Shown: positions 8,992-17,929, counted from the stretch's first letter. The stretch: DNA of 54,665 nt from Cryobacterium ruanii (GCF_004404055.1 NZ_SOHK01000002.1:1-54665); one strand, 5' to 3'. Numbers and translations are program-made. The notes: generated from the letters alone by a model not told the origin.

Positions 8992-9896
8992 CCACCACCG
9001 TGCGGGCCCGCATGCGGCCCAGCACTGCCTCCCAGCGACTGCACGACCTGAGCCGGCCACAGCTACCCACTAGCGCGATCGCCGGCCGGTCGCTGCTCTA
9101 CGCGATCCTGATCGTGCTCGCGATGATCTACATCGCCCCCTTCCTGGTGCAGGTCGCCACCTCCTTCAAAACGGATGTCGAAGCCGCCACCAATCCCATC
9201 TCGCTGCTCCCGCAAACCTGGTCTACGGCCGCGTACGAGAGGTTGTTCCTCAACTCGGACTTCCCGATCTGGTTTCAGAACTCCGCGATCGTCACGGTCT
9301 TCGTCACGCTCGGCCGCGTGTTCTTCAACTCTCTGGCCGGCTACGCCCTGGCCCGGCTGCATTTTCGAGGCCGCAACGTGATCTTCGCGCTGCTCATCGC
9401 TGTGATGAGCGTGCCCGGGGTGGTGCTGCTGATCCCCAAGTTCCTGGTGATCAACCAACTTGGCATCTACGACACCTATGTGGCCATGATCGTGCCGCTG
9501 CTCACCGACGCCGCGGGCGTCTTCATCATGAAGAACTTCTTCGAATCGATCCCGGCCAGCGTCGAAGAGCAAGCACGCATCGACGGGGCCGGCAATTTCC
9601 GAGTGTTCTGGTCGATCGTGCTGCCGATGGCCCGGCCGGCCCTAGTCACGATCATCATTCTGTCGTTCCAGGGCTCCTGGAACGAGCTGTCGCACTTCAT
9701 CGTGGCCACGCAATCGCCCGAACTGACCACACTCACGAAGGGCGTGGCCTCGCTGGCCTCCGGGCAGCTGAGCCAGGGCACCCAGTACCCGCTCAAGCTC
9801 GCCGCAGCGGCGATCATGACCATCCCGGTGGCGGTGATGTTCTTCATCTTCCAGAAACGCATCATGAACACCACCGACGGCTCCGTGAAGGAGTAG
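8988..9896 (+). CDS. Sugar ABC transporter permease (MalG/UgpE type)
   Basis: A 302-aa partner permease with six predicted membrane helices and the EAA loop EEQARIDGAGNFRVFWSIVLP. SLLYAILIVLAMIYIAPFLV is the first helix after a ~30-residue cytoplasmic tail, and the conserved ATSFKT follows on the outer side. Its ATG overlaps the stop of the first permease (ATGA). The C-terminal FFIFQKRIMNTTDGSVKE is the usual tail of MalG-like proteins. With the upstream permease it forms the channel for the sugar delivered by the lipoprotein; the ATPase must come from elsewhere in the genome. Confidence 0.92.
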   Translation: MTTTVRARMRPSTASQRLHDLSRPQLPTSAIAGRSLLYAILIVLAMIYIAPFLVQVATSFKTDVEAATNPISLLPQTWSTAAYERLFLNSDFPIWFQNSAIVTVFVTLGRVFFNSLAGYALARLHFRGRNVIFALLIAVMSVPGVVLLIPKFLVINQLGIYDTYVAMIVPLLTDAAGVFIMKNFFESIPASVEEQARIDGAGNFRVFWSIVLPMARPALVTIIILSFQGSWNELSHFIVATQSPELTTLTKGVASLASGQLSQGTQYPLKLAAAAIMTIPVAVMFFIFQKRIMNTTDGSVKE

Positions 9897-9956
9897 CCGG
9901 CACCCTTCGTTTCTCCCCAGATCCACACCACAACACCTTGGAGTCGTACCTCACTC

Positions 9957-11987
9957 ATGTTCTCTCACCCTGTCCAGCCACTGCTCCATAATTCCGCCAC
10001 TGTTTTAGCCGCTCCAACCCAGGCATGGTCCGGGTCCGACGGATGCACGACGCTCCCAATCCATGGCCTCTACCATGCCGACACCCGCGTCCTCTCCGGC
10101 TGGAGCCTGCGGGTCGGCGGGTCGGCGGGCGAGCCAATCGGCTCGGCTGCTCGCGGCGCTGGCGAGATGACGTTCAGTGCGCTGCTGCGCCACCTTGACG
10201 ACCGCACCGCCGACCCGCGATTGCGACTAGAGGTTACCCGCAGAGTCACGGCCGGCCACCTAACCGAGAGCATCACTCTTATTTCCGGACTGCAGCACGC
10301 GATTGACACGACTGTTTCCGTGCGCCTGATTCCCGATTTCGCGGACATGCAGATCGTCAAAGCCGGCCTTGGTAGCGGTGCTCAGCAGGTCACGTCTGGG
10401 GCAGCCGATCGCCGCGAGGCCCCGGTCGTCACCTTGAAAGAGACGGGCACCGGCATCCATCTGACCACCCCGACCGTAGCTGCTCTGGTGAGCCTGAGCG
10501 GTGACGGTGTGCCTAGCACGGCTGCCGCAGAAGTTGGCGGCGACTGGTCGGTCACTGTGCCCGCCCGTGGCAGCGTCACCGTGCAGTGGACGATCGATAT
10601 TGAGCATGCAGCAACCGTGGTGCAGGCGGCCTCGGGCCTGCCCGAGTGGGCCGGGGTATCGGTGAGCTCCGGCGACGCACGCCTGGGCCGCTGGGTGCAG
10701 CGCGCGCTCGACGACCTCTCCGGCCTGCGAATGGCAACGACAGCGCGGCCGGATGAGGCATTCCTCGCCGCCGGCGCCCCTTGGTTCTTCACCCTGTTCG
10801 GCCGGGACTCACTCTGGGCTGCGCGGTTCCTGCTTCCCCTCGGCACCGACCTCGCGGCCTCCACCCTACGGTTACTCGCCCAGCTGCAGGGTACCCGGAA
10901 CAACGCTGAGACCGCGGAACAGCCCGGCAAAATCATGCACGAACTGCGGCCCGCCGCGTTTACGATCCCCGGCGAAGATGTGTCGCTGCCGCCGCTCTAC
11001 TACGGCACCGTCGACGCCACTCCCCTGTGGGTCTGCCTGTTGGCCGACGCCCACCGCTGGGGCATGGCCGATGCCGAGGTCGAGGCCCTCCTGCCACACC
11101 TCGAGGCGGCCCTAGCCTGGATGCGCGACTTCGGCGACAGCGACGGTGACGGATTCCTCGAGTACGTCGACAGCACCGGGCACGGGCTCGCTAACCAGGG
11201 CTGGAAGGACTCCGGCGACTCCATCCAGTGGCGTGATGGAAGCCTCGCCACTGGGCCTATCGCTCTCTGCGAGGTTCAGGCCTACGCCTACCAAGCCGCG
11301 ACCGATGGCGCCGACCTGCTCGACGCATTCGACCGGCCCGGTGGCGACACCTGGCGCGCCTGGGCCGAGGCGCTCAAGACCCGGTTTCGCCAGTCGTTCT
11401 GGATCGACTCACCGCAGGGCCGCTACCCGGCTGTGGCCCTGGACGCGTTCAAGCGCCCGGTCGACACCGTCACCAGCAACATCGGCCACCTTCTCGGTAC
11501 CGGCCTGCTCTCCGCCGAAGAGTCCGCCCTCGTCGCTGCCCGTCTGGTCTCTCCCGAACTCAGCTCCGGCTACGGCCTGCGCACCATGTCCACCGACTCG
11601 GCCGGGTACTGGCCGGTGAGCTACCACGGCGGCTCGGTCTGGACCCACGACACCGCGATTGCCATCGCCGGGCTCGGCCGCGCTGGCTTCGGTGCCGAGG
11701 CAGGCATTTTGATCACCGGTCTGCTCGCAGCGGCCGAATCGTTTGACTACCGGATGCCCGAACTCCACTCCGGCGACGCTTCCACCGCTGCCAGCGCGGC
11801 GGGGTCCTACCCCGCCGCATGCCGGCCGCAAGCCTGGTCCGCGGCGGCCGCAGTGTCCGTGCTTAGCACAGTGCTCGGCCTCGAACCGAACCCGGTAACG
11901 GGCGAGATAGCGTCCACTCCCATCAGCCCCGCTATCGTCGGAAACGTCACCCTGAACGGCCTGGCCGCCGCTCTCCGAGTCAGCTGA
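9957..11987 (+). CDS. Glycogen-debranching-type glycoside hydrolase (amylo-alpha-1,6-glucosidase family)
   Basis: A 676-aa cytoplasmic enzyme. Residues ~5-200 match the beta-rich N-terminal domain of bacterial debranching-like proteins (GLYHADTRVLSGWSL). Residues ~260-640 form an (alpha/alpha)6 barrel with the usual acidic motifs: WFFTLFGRDSLWAARFLLPL, DSDGDGFLEY, NQGWKDSGDSIQWRDG and MPELHSG. It would cleave an internalised glucosidic sugar. The start is supported by TTGGAG upstream and by the family's usual N-terminus. It lies 60 bases after the second permease and is followed by a strong terminator, so it closes the LacI-controlled operon. There is no signal peptide, so degradation follows uptake. 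The exact linkage is not predictable. Confidence 0.85.
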   Translation: MFSHPVQPLLHNSATVLAAPTQAWSGSDGCTTLPIHGLYHADTRVLSGWSLRVGGSAGEPIGSAARGAGEMTFSALLRHLDDRTADPRLRLEVTRRVTAGHLTESITLISGLQHAIDTTVSVRLIPDFADMQIVKAGLGSGAQQVTSGAADRREAPVVTLKETGTGIHLTTPTVAALVSLSGDGVPSTAAAEVGGDWSVTVPARGSVTVQWTIDIEHAATVVQAASGLPEWAGVSVSSGDARLGRWVQRALDDLSGLRMATTARPDEAFLAAGAPWFFTLFGRDSLWAARFLLPLGTDLAASTLRLLAQLQGTRNNAETAEQPGKIMHELRPAAFTIPGEDVSLPPLYYGTVDATPLWVCLLADAHRWGMADAEVEALLPHLEAALAWMRDFGDSDGDGFLEYVDSTGHGLANQGWKDSGDSIQWRDGSLATGPIALCEVQAYAYQAATDGADLLDAFDRPGGDTWRAWAEALKTRFRQSFWIDSPQGRYPAVALDAFKRPVDTVTSNIGHLLGTGLLSAEESALVAARLVSPELSSGYGLRTMSTDSAGYWPVSYHGGSVWTHDTAIAIAGLGRAGFGAEAGILITGLLAAAESFDYRMPELHSGDASTAASAAGSYPAACRPQAWSAAAAVSVLSTVLGLEPNPVTGEIASTPISPAIVGNVTLNGLAAALRVS

Positions 11988-12051
11988 GGTTTACCCTCGC
12001 TCACCCTGTCAGCGCGCGGCCAATGACGGCGACCACGTCAACATTCTGAAG

Positions 12052-12085
12052 AAAGCCCCGCCGGGATCCTTCGGTGGGGCTTTTT
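12052..12085 (+). terminator. Rho-independent terminator of the sugar operon
   Basis: AAAGCCCC (12052-12059) pairs with GGGGCTTT (12076-12083), with an inner CCG/CGG pairing. The stem runs directly into TTTTT. It lies 65 bases after the glycoside hydrolase stop. Confidence 0.88.
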
Positions 12086-12514
12086 CACACTCCCGAATCG
12101 TCACCGGATATGACGCGGTCATCGTCAAAAACGCGGCGGTTACAATCCGTAATTGCGCTATCTTGACCCGCCGCAACTTCCGCCAACGGGGCGGGAGCGT
12201 GCGCCGTCGACGGCCCGAACCAGCAGTGCAGACGTGCGACCTCTTGGCGGTCTTGACACCACATTTTCAGTGTCAAGTGGCGCATCGAGCTCAGTCCACG
12301 AGGGGCGGCAGCGACCCCATCGTCTTGCATCCCCTTGGATATGAGACATGCAGGTTGCGAGACCCGTCGGATATAAATCTGAAGCCGATGATCTCCGGCG
12401 AAAACCGCGATTCTGATATCGTCTATTTAGTGGATGCGTGCTGCGTTCATGCGTCACGGGACGACCTCGGATGCTGCGGTTTGTAGGGGGACGGCCTCCG
12501 ATAAAGGCAGGCTT
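12086..12514. other. Gene-free stretch ahead of the ChaA-like gene, with an inverted repeat
   Basis: There is no convincing coding frame in about 430 bases. CTTGACAC (12252-12259) and GTGTCAAG (12270-12277) form a perfect 8-bp inverted repeat around a 10-base AT-rich loop. It may be an operator or the end of a lost insertion sequence. No riboswitch fold was recognised. Confidence 0.4.
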
Positions 12515-13735
12515 ATGTCCATCAAGCGCCACGCGGATTTTCACACCCCCACCCTGGTCCGCTCGAACGATGGCTGGCGGACGCTGCTCAACCGATCAAC
12601 GGCGATGACCCTCGCGATCGCATGGCTAGTCTCGATCGGCGTGCTGACAGTCGGCCATGATCTTGTCGCCGACCCGCCGAGTGTGGCAGTCGCGGTTGGC
12701 GTGTTCCTGATCGTCCTCGCGGCGATCATGGTCGCCGCGTTCGGAGTCGTCCACCAGGCCGAGGAGCTGGCCCACAAGCTGGGAGAACCATTCGGAACGC
12801 TGATTTTGACGTTGACCGTCGTCATCATTGAAGTGGTCCTTATTTCCTCGGTCATGCTTGGGCCGTCGGGATCGACGACGATCGCACGCGACTCGGTGTT
12901 CGCCGTCATGATGATCATCATTAACGGAGTAATGGGTGTGTCCCTCCTCCTCGGCGGCATGAAGCACGGTCCGCAGCGCTACAACATGGAAGGCGCATCG
13001 GTCTATGTTGCGATGATCGCCGTGTTGTCGCTGTGCACGCTCGTGCTGCCAAACTTCACAGTGTCCACCTCCAACGGGAGCCTGGTGCCCGCGCAAGCCA
13101 TTGCCGTCTCGGTACTGGCGGCGGCACTCTACGGGTTCTTCATCTACCTGCAGACGGGGAAGAGCCGGGCGTTGTTCAAGCAGCCCAGCCACGCTCAGGC
13201 GATCTTTGGAAGCGTCACTACCGCCGATATTTCCGAAACCCGCCCCGACTCTCCTTCAACCGCTGCCGTCGGCGTCGGCAGGGGCGAGCTTGTCCGGCGG
13301 GTGCTCCTGCTGGTCGGGACCGTTCTGCCGATCGTGCTGCTCTCCCACGACCTTGGGATCATGGTCGAAGCTGGTATCGCAGCCTCGGGTGCCCCAGTCG
13401 CGTTGGGCGGGGTGATCATCGCGATCATCGTCTTCACGCCAGAGGCGATCACCGCAGTTCGGGCATCGCTGGCTGACGAGGGCCAGCGCACCCTCAACCT
13501 CGGGCTCGGGGCGTTCGTGTCCACGGTCGGGCTCACCATCCCGACAGTACTGATCATCGGCCTAGCGACAGGCCAAGAGGTCATTCTTGGAGAATCGAAC
13601 GCAAACATGGTGCTGATCGCAGTGACACTAGCAACGAGCATCATCACCTATTTCTCCCCGCGCACCACTGCCCTCCACGGAGCTGTCCACCTGGTGCTGT
13701 TCGGCATGTTCGCCGTTCTGCTCTTTGCTCCATAA
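12515..13735 (+). CDS. chaA: ChaA-like calcium (sodium):proton antiporter
   Basis: A 406-aa membrane protein of the cation/Ca2+ exchanger superfamily, ChaA branch. It has about eleven hydrophobic helices in two homologous halves. The first exchanger repeat has the acidic motif HQAEELAHKLGEPFGTLILT followed by VVIIEVVLISSVML. The second has the matching GGVIIAIIVFTPEAITAVRASLADEGQRTLNLGLGAF in shorter form. A hydrophilic loop (~235-275) joins the halves. ATG 12515 is preferred because AAAGGCAGG precedes it; an upstream in-frame ATG at 12434 lacks such a site. It would exchange cytoplasmic Ca2+ or Na+ for protons under alkaline or salt stress. It stands alone between the sugar operon and the retinal genes. 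Confidence 0.85.
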   Translation: MSIKRHADFHTPTLVRSNDGWRTLLNRSTAMTLAIAWLVSIGVLTVGHDLVADPPSVAVAVGVFLIVLAAIMVAAFGVVHQAEELAHKLGEPFGTLILTLTVVIIEVVLISSVMLGPSGSTTIARDSVFAVMMIIINGVMGVSLLLGGMKHGPQRYNMEGASVYVAMIAVLSLCTLVLPNFTVSTSNGSLVPAQAIAVSVLAAALYGFFIYLQTGKSRALFKQPSHAQAIFGSVTTADISETRPDSPSTAAVGVGRGELVRRVLLLVGTVLPIVLLSHDLGIMVEAGIAASGAPVALGGVIIAIIVFTPEAITAVRASLADEGQRTLNLGLGAFVSTVGLTIPTVLIIGLATGQEVILGESNANMVLIAVTLATSIITYFSPRTTALHGAVHLVLFGMFAVLLFAP

Positions 13736-13892
13736 TCTCTTGGATCTCAGTCGAGCGAAATTCCCAACGCGATCGAGATTCGACTCGGGTGCGACCTGAT
13801 GCTGCGCTGGTTGGCGAACGACCTGCAGGCGATCGTTCATGAGACAACTCACGTCCTTGCATGTCAATGCACTTATTCCACGGGAATGATTC

Positions 13893-14837
13893 TCAGCTGA
13901 GATCGGGTGCTCTTAACGCCCGGCGGTGACGGTTTTCGTAGGTCACGACGATCATGTGAGGCACGGTTAGCCCCGCCAAACCGATGAACACCACCTGCAG
14001 AATCTGCTCGCTCAGGGAGCCATCGGGGCCCAGCCAAACCAGCACAACGCCCACTACGAGGATGGGCACCACGGTGTACACCATCACCATCAGGGCCGAC
14101 AGCCGTCCGCCATCACGTTCGGCCTGGAACCCTGCCTTCAGGTGCCGAACACTGTGCAGCGCGCAAAAGTACAGCAGAAAGAAGACCAACGGCTCTGTCG
14201 CGAGGGCGAGCATGGTCGCGAGCAGAATTTCGATACTTTCGTGTGCCCGGTGTCGCAGAGCCACCAACGCTGCGAGCAGCAAGCTGGCCAGGGCGAGCGG
14301 CCCCAGCCACTCTTGCACGCTGGCCACCACCGCGCCTCCGTCTCCGGCCAGCACCACGTAAGCGGCACTCACCTGCGCTGGATGCGACAGCGCCGGGACA
14401 CTGAGAAGTCCGAACCCGGCGAGAAACCGCAGCCAGGGCGCTCGGTCGGCATTCCAATCGGACCCGAAGTGCAAAGCAGACACGAGCAGGAACGTGACCA
14501 GGCTCGCAACCGGAGCGATCAGCCAAAGCAACACCACGACGACCACGACGAGAATGTAGGCCATGTTGAACCCGGCAAAGCCCAGTCGGGTGCGCCACAG
14601 TCCGGCGCGGCGCGCGATCAGCGGATCGAGGGCGCCGTGGGGCAGGCCCAGAATCCCGACTAGCACGCCAAGGAGCACGACCTGAATCGTGAGCGAGGGC
14701 AGTGGCAGGCCCAGCCCGAGCACGACCAAGGTGACCAAGGCGAGACTGGCGAACACCACCGTCTCGACGGGCACCCGACGCCAGCGCGGCTTGACACGGG
14801 CGGACCCCGCATGGAACAGAGCGGCTTGGCCGATCAT
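13893..14837 (-). CDS. blh: Brp/Blh-family beta-carotene 15,15'-dioxygenase
   Basis: A 314-aa integral membrane enzyme that splits beta-carotene into two retinal molecules. Eight or so hydrophobic helices carry the histidines that bind iron in this family: H67 (GLPHGALDP), H123 (LHFGSDW), H228 and H232 (LHSVRH) and H294 (TVPHM). Start ATG 14837 is set by its overlap with the lycopene cyclase stop (TGATG), giving translational coupling; an extension further upstream would run through the cyclase. It supplies chromophore for the divergent rhodopsin 1.4 kb away. Bases 13736-13892 between this gene and chaA show no gene. Confidence 0.93.
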   Translation of the reverse strand: MIGQAALFHAGSARVKPRWRRVPVETVVFASLALVTLVVLGLGLPLPSLTIQVVLLGVLVGILGLPHGALDPLIARRAGLWRTRLGFAGFNMAYILVVVVVVLLWLIAPVASLVTFLLVSALHFGSDWNADRAPWLRFLAGFGLLSVPALSHPAQVSAAYVVLAGDGGAVVASVQEWLGPLALASLLLAALVALRHRAHESIEILLATMLALATEPLVFFLLYFCALHSVRHLKAGFQAERDGGRLSALMVMVYTVVPILVVGVVLVWLGPDGSLSEQILQVVFIGLAGLTVPHMIVVTYENRHRRALRAPDLS

Positions 14838-16042
14838 CACTGCCCACTCGTAGTCGTGCTTCGCGTCGCGATGACGGCCGCGCCGACCGGCGCGGCCGGC
14901 GCCGGGGTAAACCTGGTGGGCGCAGCCAGCTGGGCGATGAACGGGCTCCACGGCAGGCTGGAGATGATGCGCGCGTAGTCTGCGGCCCGCGCACCGTCAC
15001 TGAGGAAACGCACCAGTGCGGCCGGGGGAACGCCGTCGGAAAGAGCGAGGAAATACTCTGCGGTGCGTTCCGGGTGCGCCCGAACAGCCTGCAGAAAAAT
15101 GCGATCGAAGGTGCGTCTCAGTCGAGGCTCTTCCGGATGTCCCACGGCCTCCCGCCCCGCGAGCAGGCGGTCCGCGCACAGCTGAGCCCAGCGTGCAATG
15201 CGCAAGAACCCGTAGCCCGAAGCGGCCCGCAGTGCACCGCCAGCGTTACCCGCGTGCACCACGCCCTCGATCGGCAGTCCGGCCTGGCGGCCCAGTCCCA
15301 TGGCCAATACGCCGCCCTCTGTCCGCACCCGGCGGGCGTCAGCCAAGCCGAGCCCGGTAAGCACCTGATCCAGCTCCGGGATCAAGCGGTCCCGGTCGAT
15401 CGGCGCCGTGCCGAACCGAGTCCACTCCACGATCGCGCGGTTCGGGCCCAGCGGTAAGGCATACACAAAACGTAGGCCTTCGGCGTCGGACGCGAGGGAC
15501 CCCATCAGCGTCACCTCGTCAGGATCGAACGGCAGCGGACGGTCACGTTCCAGTTCTAGGCCCACGAAGCTCTGGTACAGCATGGCCGCAGAGGCCCGGG
15601 GCCGGGTATCGATCACCTGACGCGCCAAAAGCGTGCCCGCGTTGGTCTCCACCCGAACTCCGCCCAAAACCGCCGTGACCGTGCCGGCACGCACCCCGAG
15701 GCGCAGCTCGACGCGCGGCGACTCGGCAATGTCGGCCTGCGCGCTCATGTAAAAATCGCTGCCCCGAACGTACTGGTATGCCAGCCCGGGCACTTGGTGC
15801 CGCACGTTCCTGCCCCCCACATCGGAAAAAGTCCATGTTTTCCAACGTCGCGAGACCAAGTACGACAGATCATGCTGTTCCGGTCGCCAAAAACACCAGC
15901 TGCGATCGTCTCGATAGGCGGTACGAGGTTCTAGCAGGACAACGCGCGGGCCGGAACACTCTCGAGCCAACCGGGCCGCCAAAGAGAGCCCGGCCAAGCC
16001 CGCGCCCAGTATCACGAGGTCAGCGTCCGCGGCATGAATCAT
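14837..16042 (-). CDS. crtY: Lycopene beta-cyclase (CrtY type)
   Basis: A 401-aa flavoprotein that closes both ends of lycopene to give beta-carotene. Start ATG 16042 has GAAGGAG seven bases upstream. The N-terminus is a dinucleotide-binding fold (DLVILGAGLAGLSLAARLA), followed by the CrtY-type EPRTAYRDDRSWCFW, then FVGLELERDRPLPFDP, PLGPNRAIVEWTRF and AGNAGGALRAASGYGF. This is the monomeric FAD-type cyclase, not the small CrtYcd pair found in many Gram-positive carotenoid clusters. It is coupled to blh by a TGATG overlap, making a beta-carotene-to-retinal cassette. The earlier carotenoid genes (crtE, crtB, crtI) are not in the window. Confidence 0.9.
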   Translation of the reverse strand: MIHAADADLVILGAGLAGLSLAARLARECSGPRVVLLEPRTAYRDDRSWCFWRPEQHDLSYLVSRRWKTWTFSDVGGRNVRHQVPGLAYQYVRGSDFYMSAQADIAESPRVELRLGVRAGTVTAVLGGVRVETNAGTLLARQVIDTRPRASAAMLYQSFVGLELERDRPLPFDPDEVTLMGSLASDAEGLRFVYALPLGPNRAIVEWTRFGTAPIDRDRLIPELDQVLTGLGLADARRVRTEGGVLAMGLGRQAGLPIEGVVHAGNAGGALRAASGYGFLRIARWAQLCADRLLAGREAVGHPEEPRLRRTFDRIFLQAVRAHPERTAEYFLALSDGVPPAALVRFLSDGARAADYARIISSLPWSPFIAQLAAPTRFTPAPAAPVGAAVIATRSTTTSGQ

Positions 16043-16182
16043 CCGTGCTCCTTCGCACTCGATCTCGTGCAAGGGTGCGGATCGGGTGATGTACAAAAAC
16101 AGCCTAGCGAGAAACACAAAGCTGACCGGTATTTCTTGAGTCCGTCCGGCATTAACTGGCGAACTTGCCTTAACCGGAGTAC

Positions 16183-16197
16183 GTTATGACACATAAC
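16183..16197. promoter_or_regulatory. Inverted repeat between crtY and the rhodopsin gene
   Basis: GTTATG-ACA-CATAAC is a perfect 15-bp dyad, flanked by a second pair TAACC (16171-16175) and GGTTA (16201-16205). It sits in the 225-base divergent intergenic region and is a candidate operator for both directions. No -35/-10 pair is clear. Confidence 0.45.
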
Positions 16198-16267
16198 CAG
16201 GTTAGCTATCTATTTTCGGTTCGGTCGCCATCATTTCGGCGAATTCTCGTAAACAGTAGAGGACATC

Positions 16268-17101
16268 TTGATACCTGACTCCCTAACCCAGATCCAGTAC
16301 GACACCATCTACAACGTATTCTCCCTGGTGATCGCTTCGCAGCTGTTCACGTCTATTTTTCTGGTTATCTGCCTGCCGCGAGTGCTTCCGCGCTACCGCC
16401 AGGCCATGACCGTTGCGGCCATCGTCTGTGGCATCGCGGCATACCATTATTTCCGTATTTTTAGTTCCTTCACCGAAGCGTTTGTCACTGACGCCGTTGG
16501 TGGCCGCGGCAACTATACGCAGGTCGCCGGAGCATCCTTCAACGAGGGCTACCGTTACGTGGACTGGCTGCTCACCGTTCCGCTGCTTCTGCTCGAGCTG
16601 GTCGCCGTGCTGGCACTTGCGCGTAAGGTGCAAAGCAGCCTGCTCACGCGACTGATTCCCGCCGCCGCCCTCATGATCGCCCTCGGCTACCCCGGCGAGA
16701 TGGCCTCGGACAACCTGACCCGCGGCATCTTCGGCCTGCTGTCCTCGATCCCGTTCGCTTACATCCTCTATGTGCTTTTCGTCGAGCTAACTCGATCGCT
16801 GGAACGTCAGCCCGCCACGGTGCGCAAGACCATCAGCCTGCTGCGACTACTGCTGCTGGCAACCTGGGGCGTCTACCCGATCGCCTACCTACTGCCCGGT
16901 ATCGGCATCGACGGATCCGACGCCTGGGTGGGCCTGCAAATCGGCTACTCCGTGGCCGACATCCTCGCTAAGTGCCTCTACGGCCTGATCATCTACCGCA
17001 TCGCGCGCATGAAGTCCTTCTCGGACGATCAGACCTTCGCCGACTCCGAACTGTCGTTGGAAGATGCGAGCAGCCTCAAGCGATCCACCCTCAGCAACTA
17101 G
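16268..17101 (+). CDS. Light-driven proton-pumping rhodopsin (actinorhodopsin/xanthorhodopsin type)
   Basis: A 277-aa seven-helix microbial rhodopsin. The TTG start at 16268 has AGAGGA just upstream and gives the usual actinorhodopsin N-terminus. Retinal binds K235 in helix G (SVADILAKCLYGLII), with counterion D231. Helix C carries the DTE pump motif: acceptor D99, T103 and donor E110 (RYVDWLLTVPLLLLE), with R96. H60 matches the proteorhodopsin histidine that pairs with the acceptor. At the bacteriorhodopsin W138 position stands G156 (IFGLLSSIPFAYILYVL); this glycine opens the window through which carotenoid antennae contact retinal in xanthorhodopsin-like pumps. It should export protons in light. 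It is divergent from the crtY-blh retinal cassette. Confidence 0.95.
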   Translation: MIPDSLTQIQYDTIYNVFSLVIASQLFTSIFLVICLPRVLPRYRQAMTVAAIVCGIAAYHYFRIFSSFTEAFVTDAVGGRGNYTQVAGASFNEGYRYVDWLLTVPLLLLELVAVLALARKVQSSLLTRLIPAAALMIALGYPGEMASDNLTRGIFGLLSSIPFAYILYVLFVELTRSLERQPATVRKTISLLRLLLLATWGVYPIAYLLPGIGIDGSDAWVGLQIGYSVADILAKCLYGLIIYRIARMKSFSDDQTFADSELSLEDASSLKRSTLSN

Positions 17102-17124
17102 ATCACCTAGAGTCACCCGTCACA

Positions 17125-17159
17125 GGGCTTGCACGGCTAAAACTTGGTCGTGCAGGCCC
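17125..17159 (+). terminator. Hairpin after the rhodopsin gene
   Basis: GGGCTTGCACG pairs with CGTGCAGGCCC (11 pairs, one G-T) around a 13-base loop, 24 bases after the rhodopsin stop. There is no T-run, so it may be a weak terminator or an mRNA 3' end stabiliser. Confidence 0.55.
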
Positions 17160-17404
17160 AATCTGAAGTGACTGCTACCCGCAAGACGTTGCGCAATATC
17201 ATCTTCGAACGGCATACCGAACGAGGGTGTGCATTCGTGAGAGTTACGTGCCCATATTACCGATCTGGGACGCAGATCAAAATGAAGCGCGTCCGAATTA
17301 GAGAGGCTGTCACACCTCAATACGTAATAAAACATTGCCATAACACCACCGCTGTCCCTCTGAGCTGCTGCGGGCATTTCAAACAGCGGAATTAGTGGAT
17401 TCTT
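17160..17404. other. Gene-free stretch after the rhodopsin gene
   Basis: About 245 bases with no coding frame that resembles a protein. It is more AT-rich than its surroundings and leads into IS3 debris. Confidence 0.4.
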
Positions 17405-17866
17405 CTACCGTGCCAGTTCTGGCTGGTGATAACCATAGCGAAGGTCATTAGGCCGGCGATATCCCCGCGCGGAATGCCGGCGTCGGCTGTTGTAAAAACC
17501 GTCGATATACCGGATGACGTCGCTGCGGGTGAGCACTTCGTCTGTTCCGCGGCAAGAACGGCGTGGATGCGCCGGTAGCCATAGGTGCCGTCGGACTGCT
17601 CGAAGAAATGCTAAACCCGGGCGAACAGCACATCTTCACCACCGAATCCCGCTTGGCAGGCTCCGATTTCTAGGAATCAACGTATTCGTACTTACTTACT
17701 CCCGCTGCTGCCGCGCGAAGTATGCGCTGGCTTTTTCCAAGAAAGCGGTCTCTGCCCGCAACTCCTGAACTTCCCGCTCAAGCTCCTTCAAACGAGCCCG
17801 TTCCGACACCGGCAATTCAGTTTCCGTAGCCCCGTTGTCCTCACGGTATTCGTGGAGTCAGTTCCG
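17405..17866 (-). pseudogene. Decayed IS3-family element (orfA end and orfB pieces)
   Basis: Read on the minus strand, the order is that of an IS3 element. First comes the OrfA C-terminus (SERARLKELEREVQELRAET followed by AFLEKASAYFARQQRE, about 17860-17697). Then follow an OrfB N-terminal piece (FFEQSDGTYGYRRIHAVLAA) with an in-frame stop just before it, and an OrfB C-terminal piece in another frame (RSDVIRYIDGFYNSRRRHSA). The OrfB core with most of its catalytic DDE residues is deleted. No terminal repeats were identified. It cannot transpose on its own. Confidence 0.85.
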
Positions 17867-17929
17867 AAGCATCTCGGCGCCGACGCCGTACGCGATGACG
17901 ACGTCCTCATCCGCTATACCTGCCGAGAG

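Noticed and set aside
12086..12514. Riboswitch ahead of the ChaA-like gene
   Set aside because: No conserved riboswitch core could be matched; only a simple inverted repeat was found.
13736..13892. Short plus-strand frame after the ChaA-like gene
   Set aside because: It has no start codon and no resemblance to a known family; treated as intergenic.
16268..17101. Heliorhodopsin or sensory rhodopsin instead of a pump
   Set aside because: The type-1 layout, the DTE motif and absence of a transducer gene favour a proton pump.
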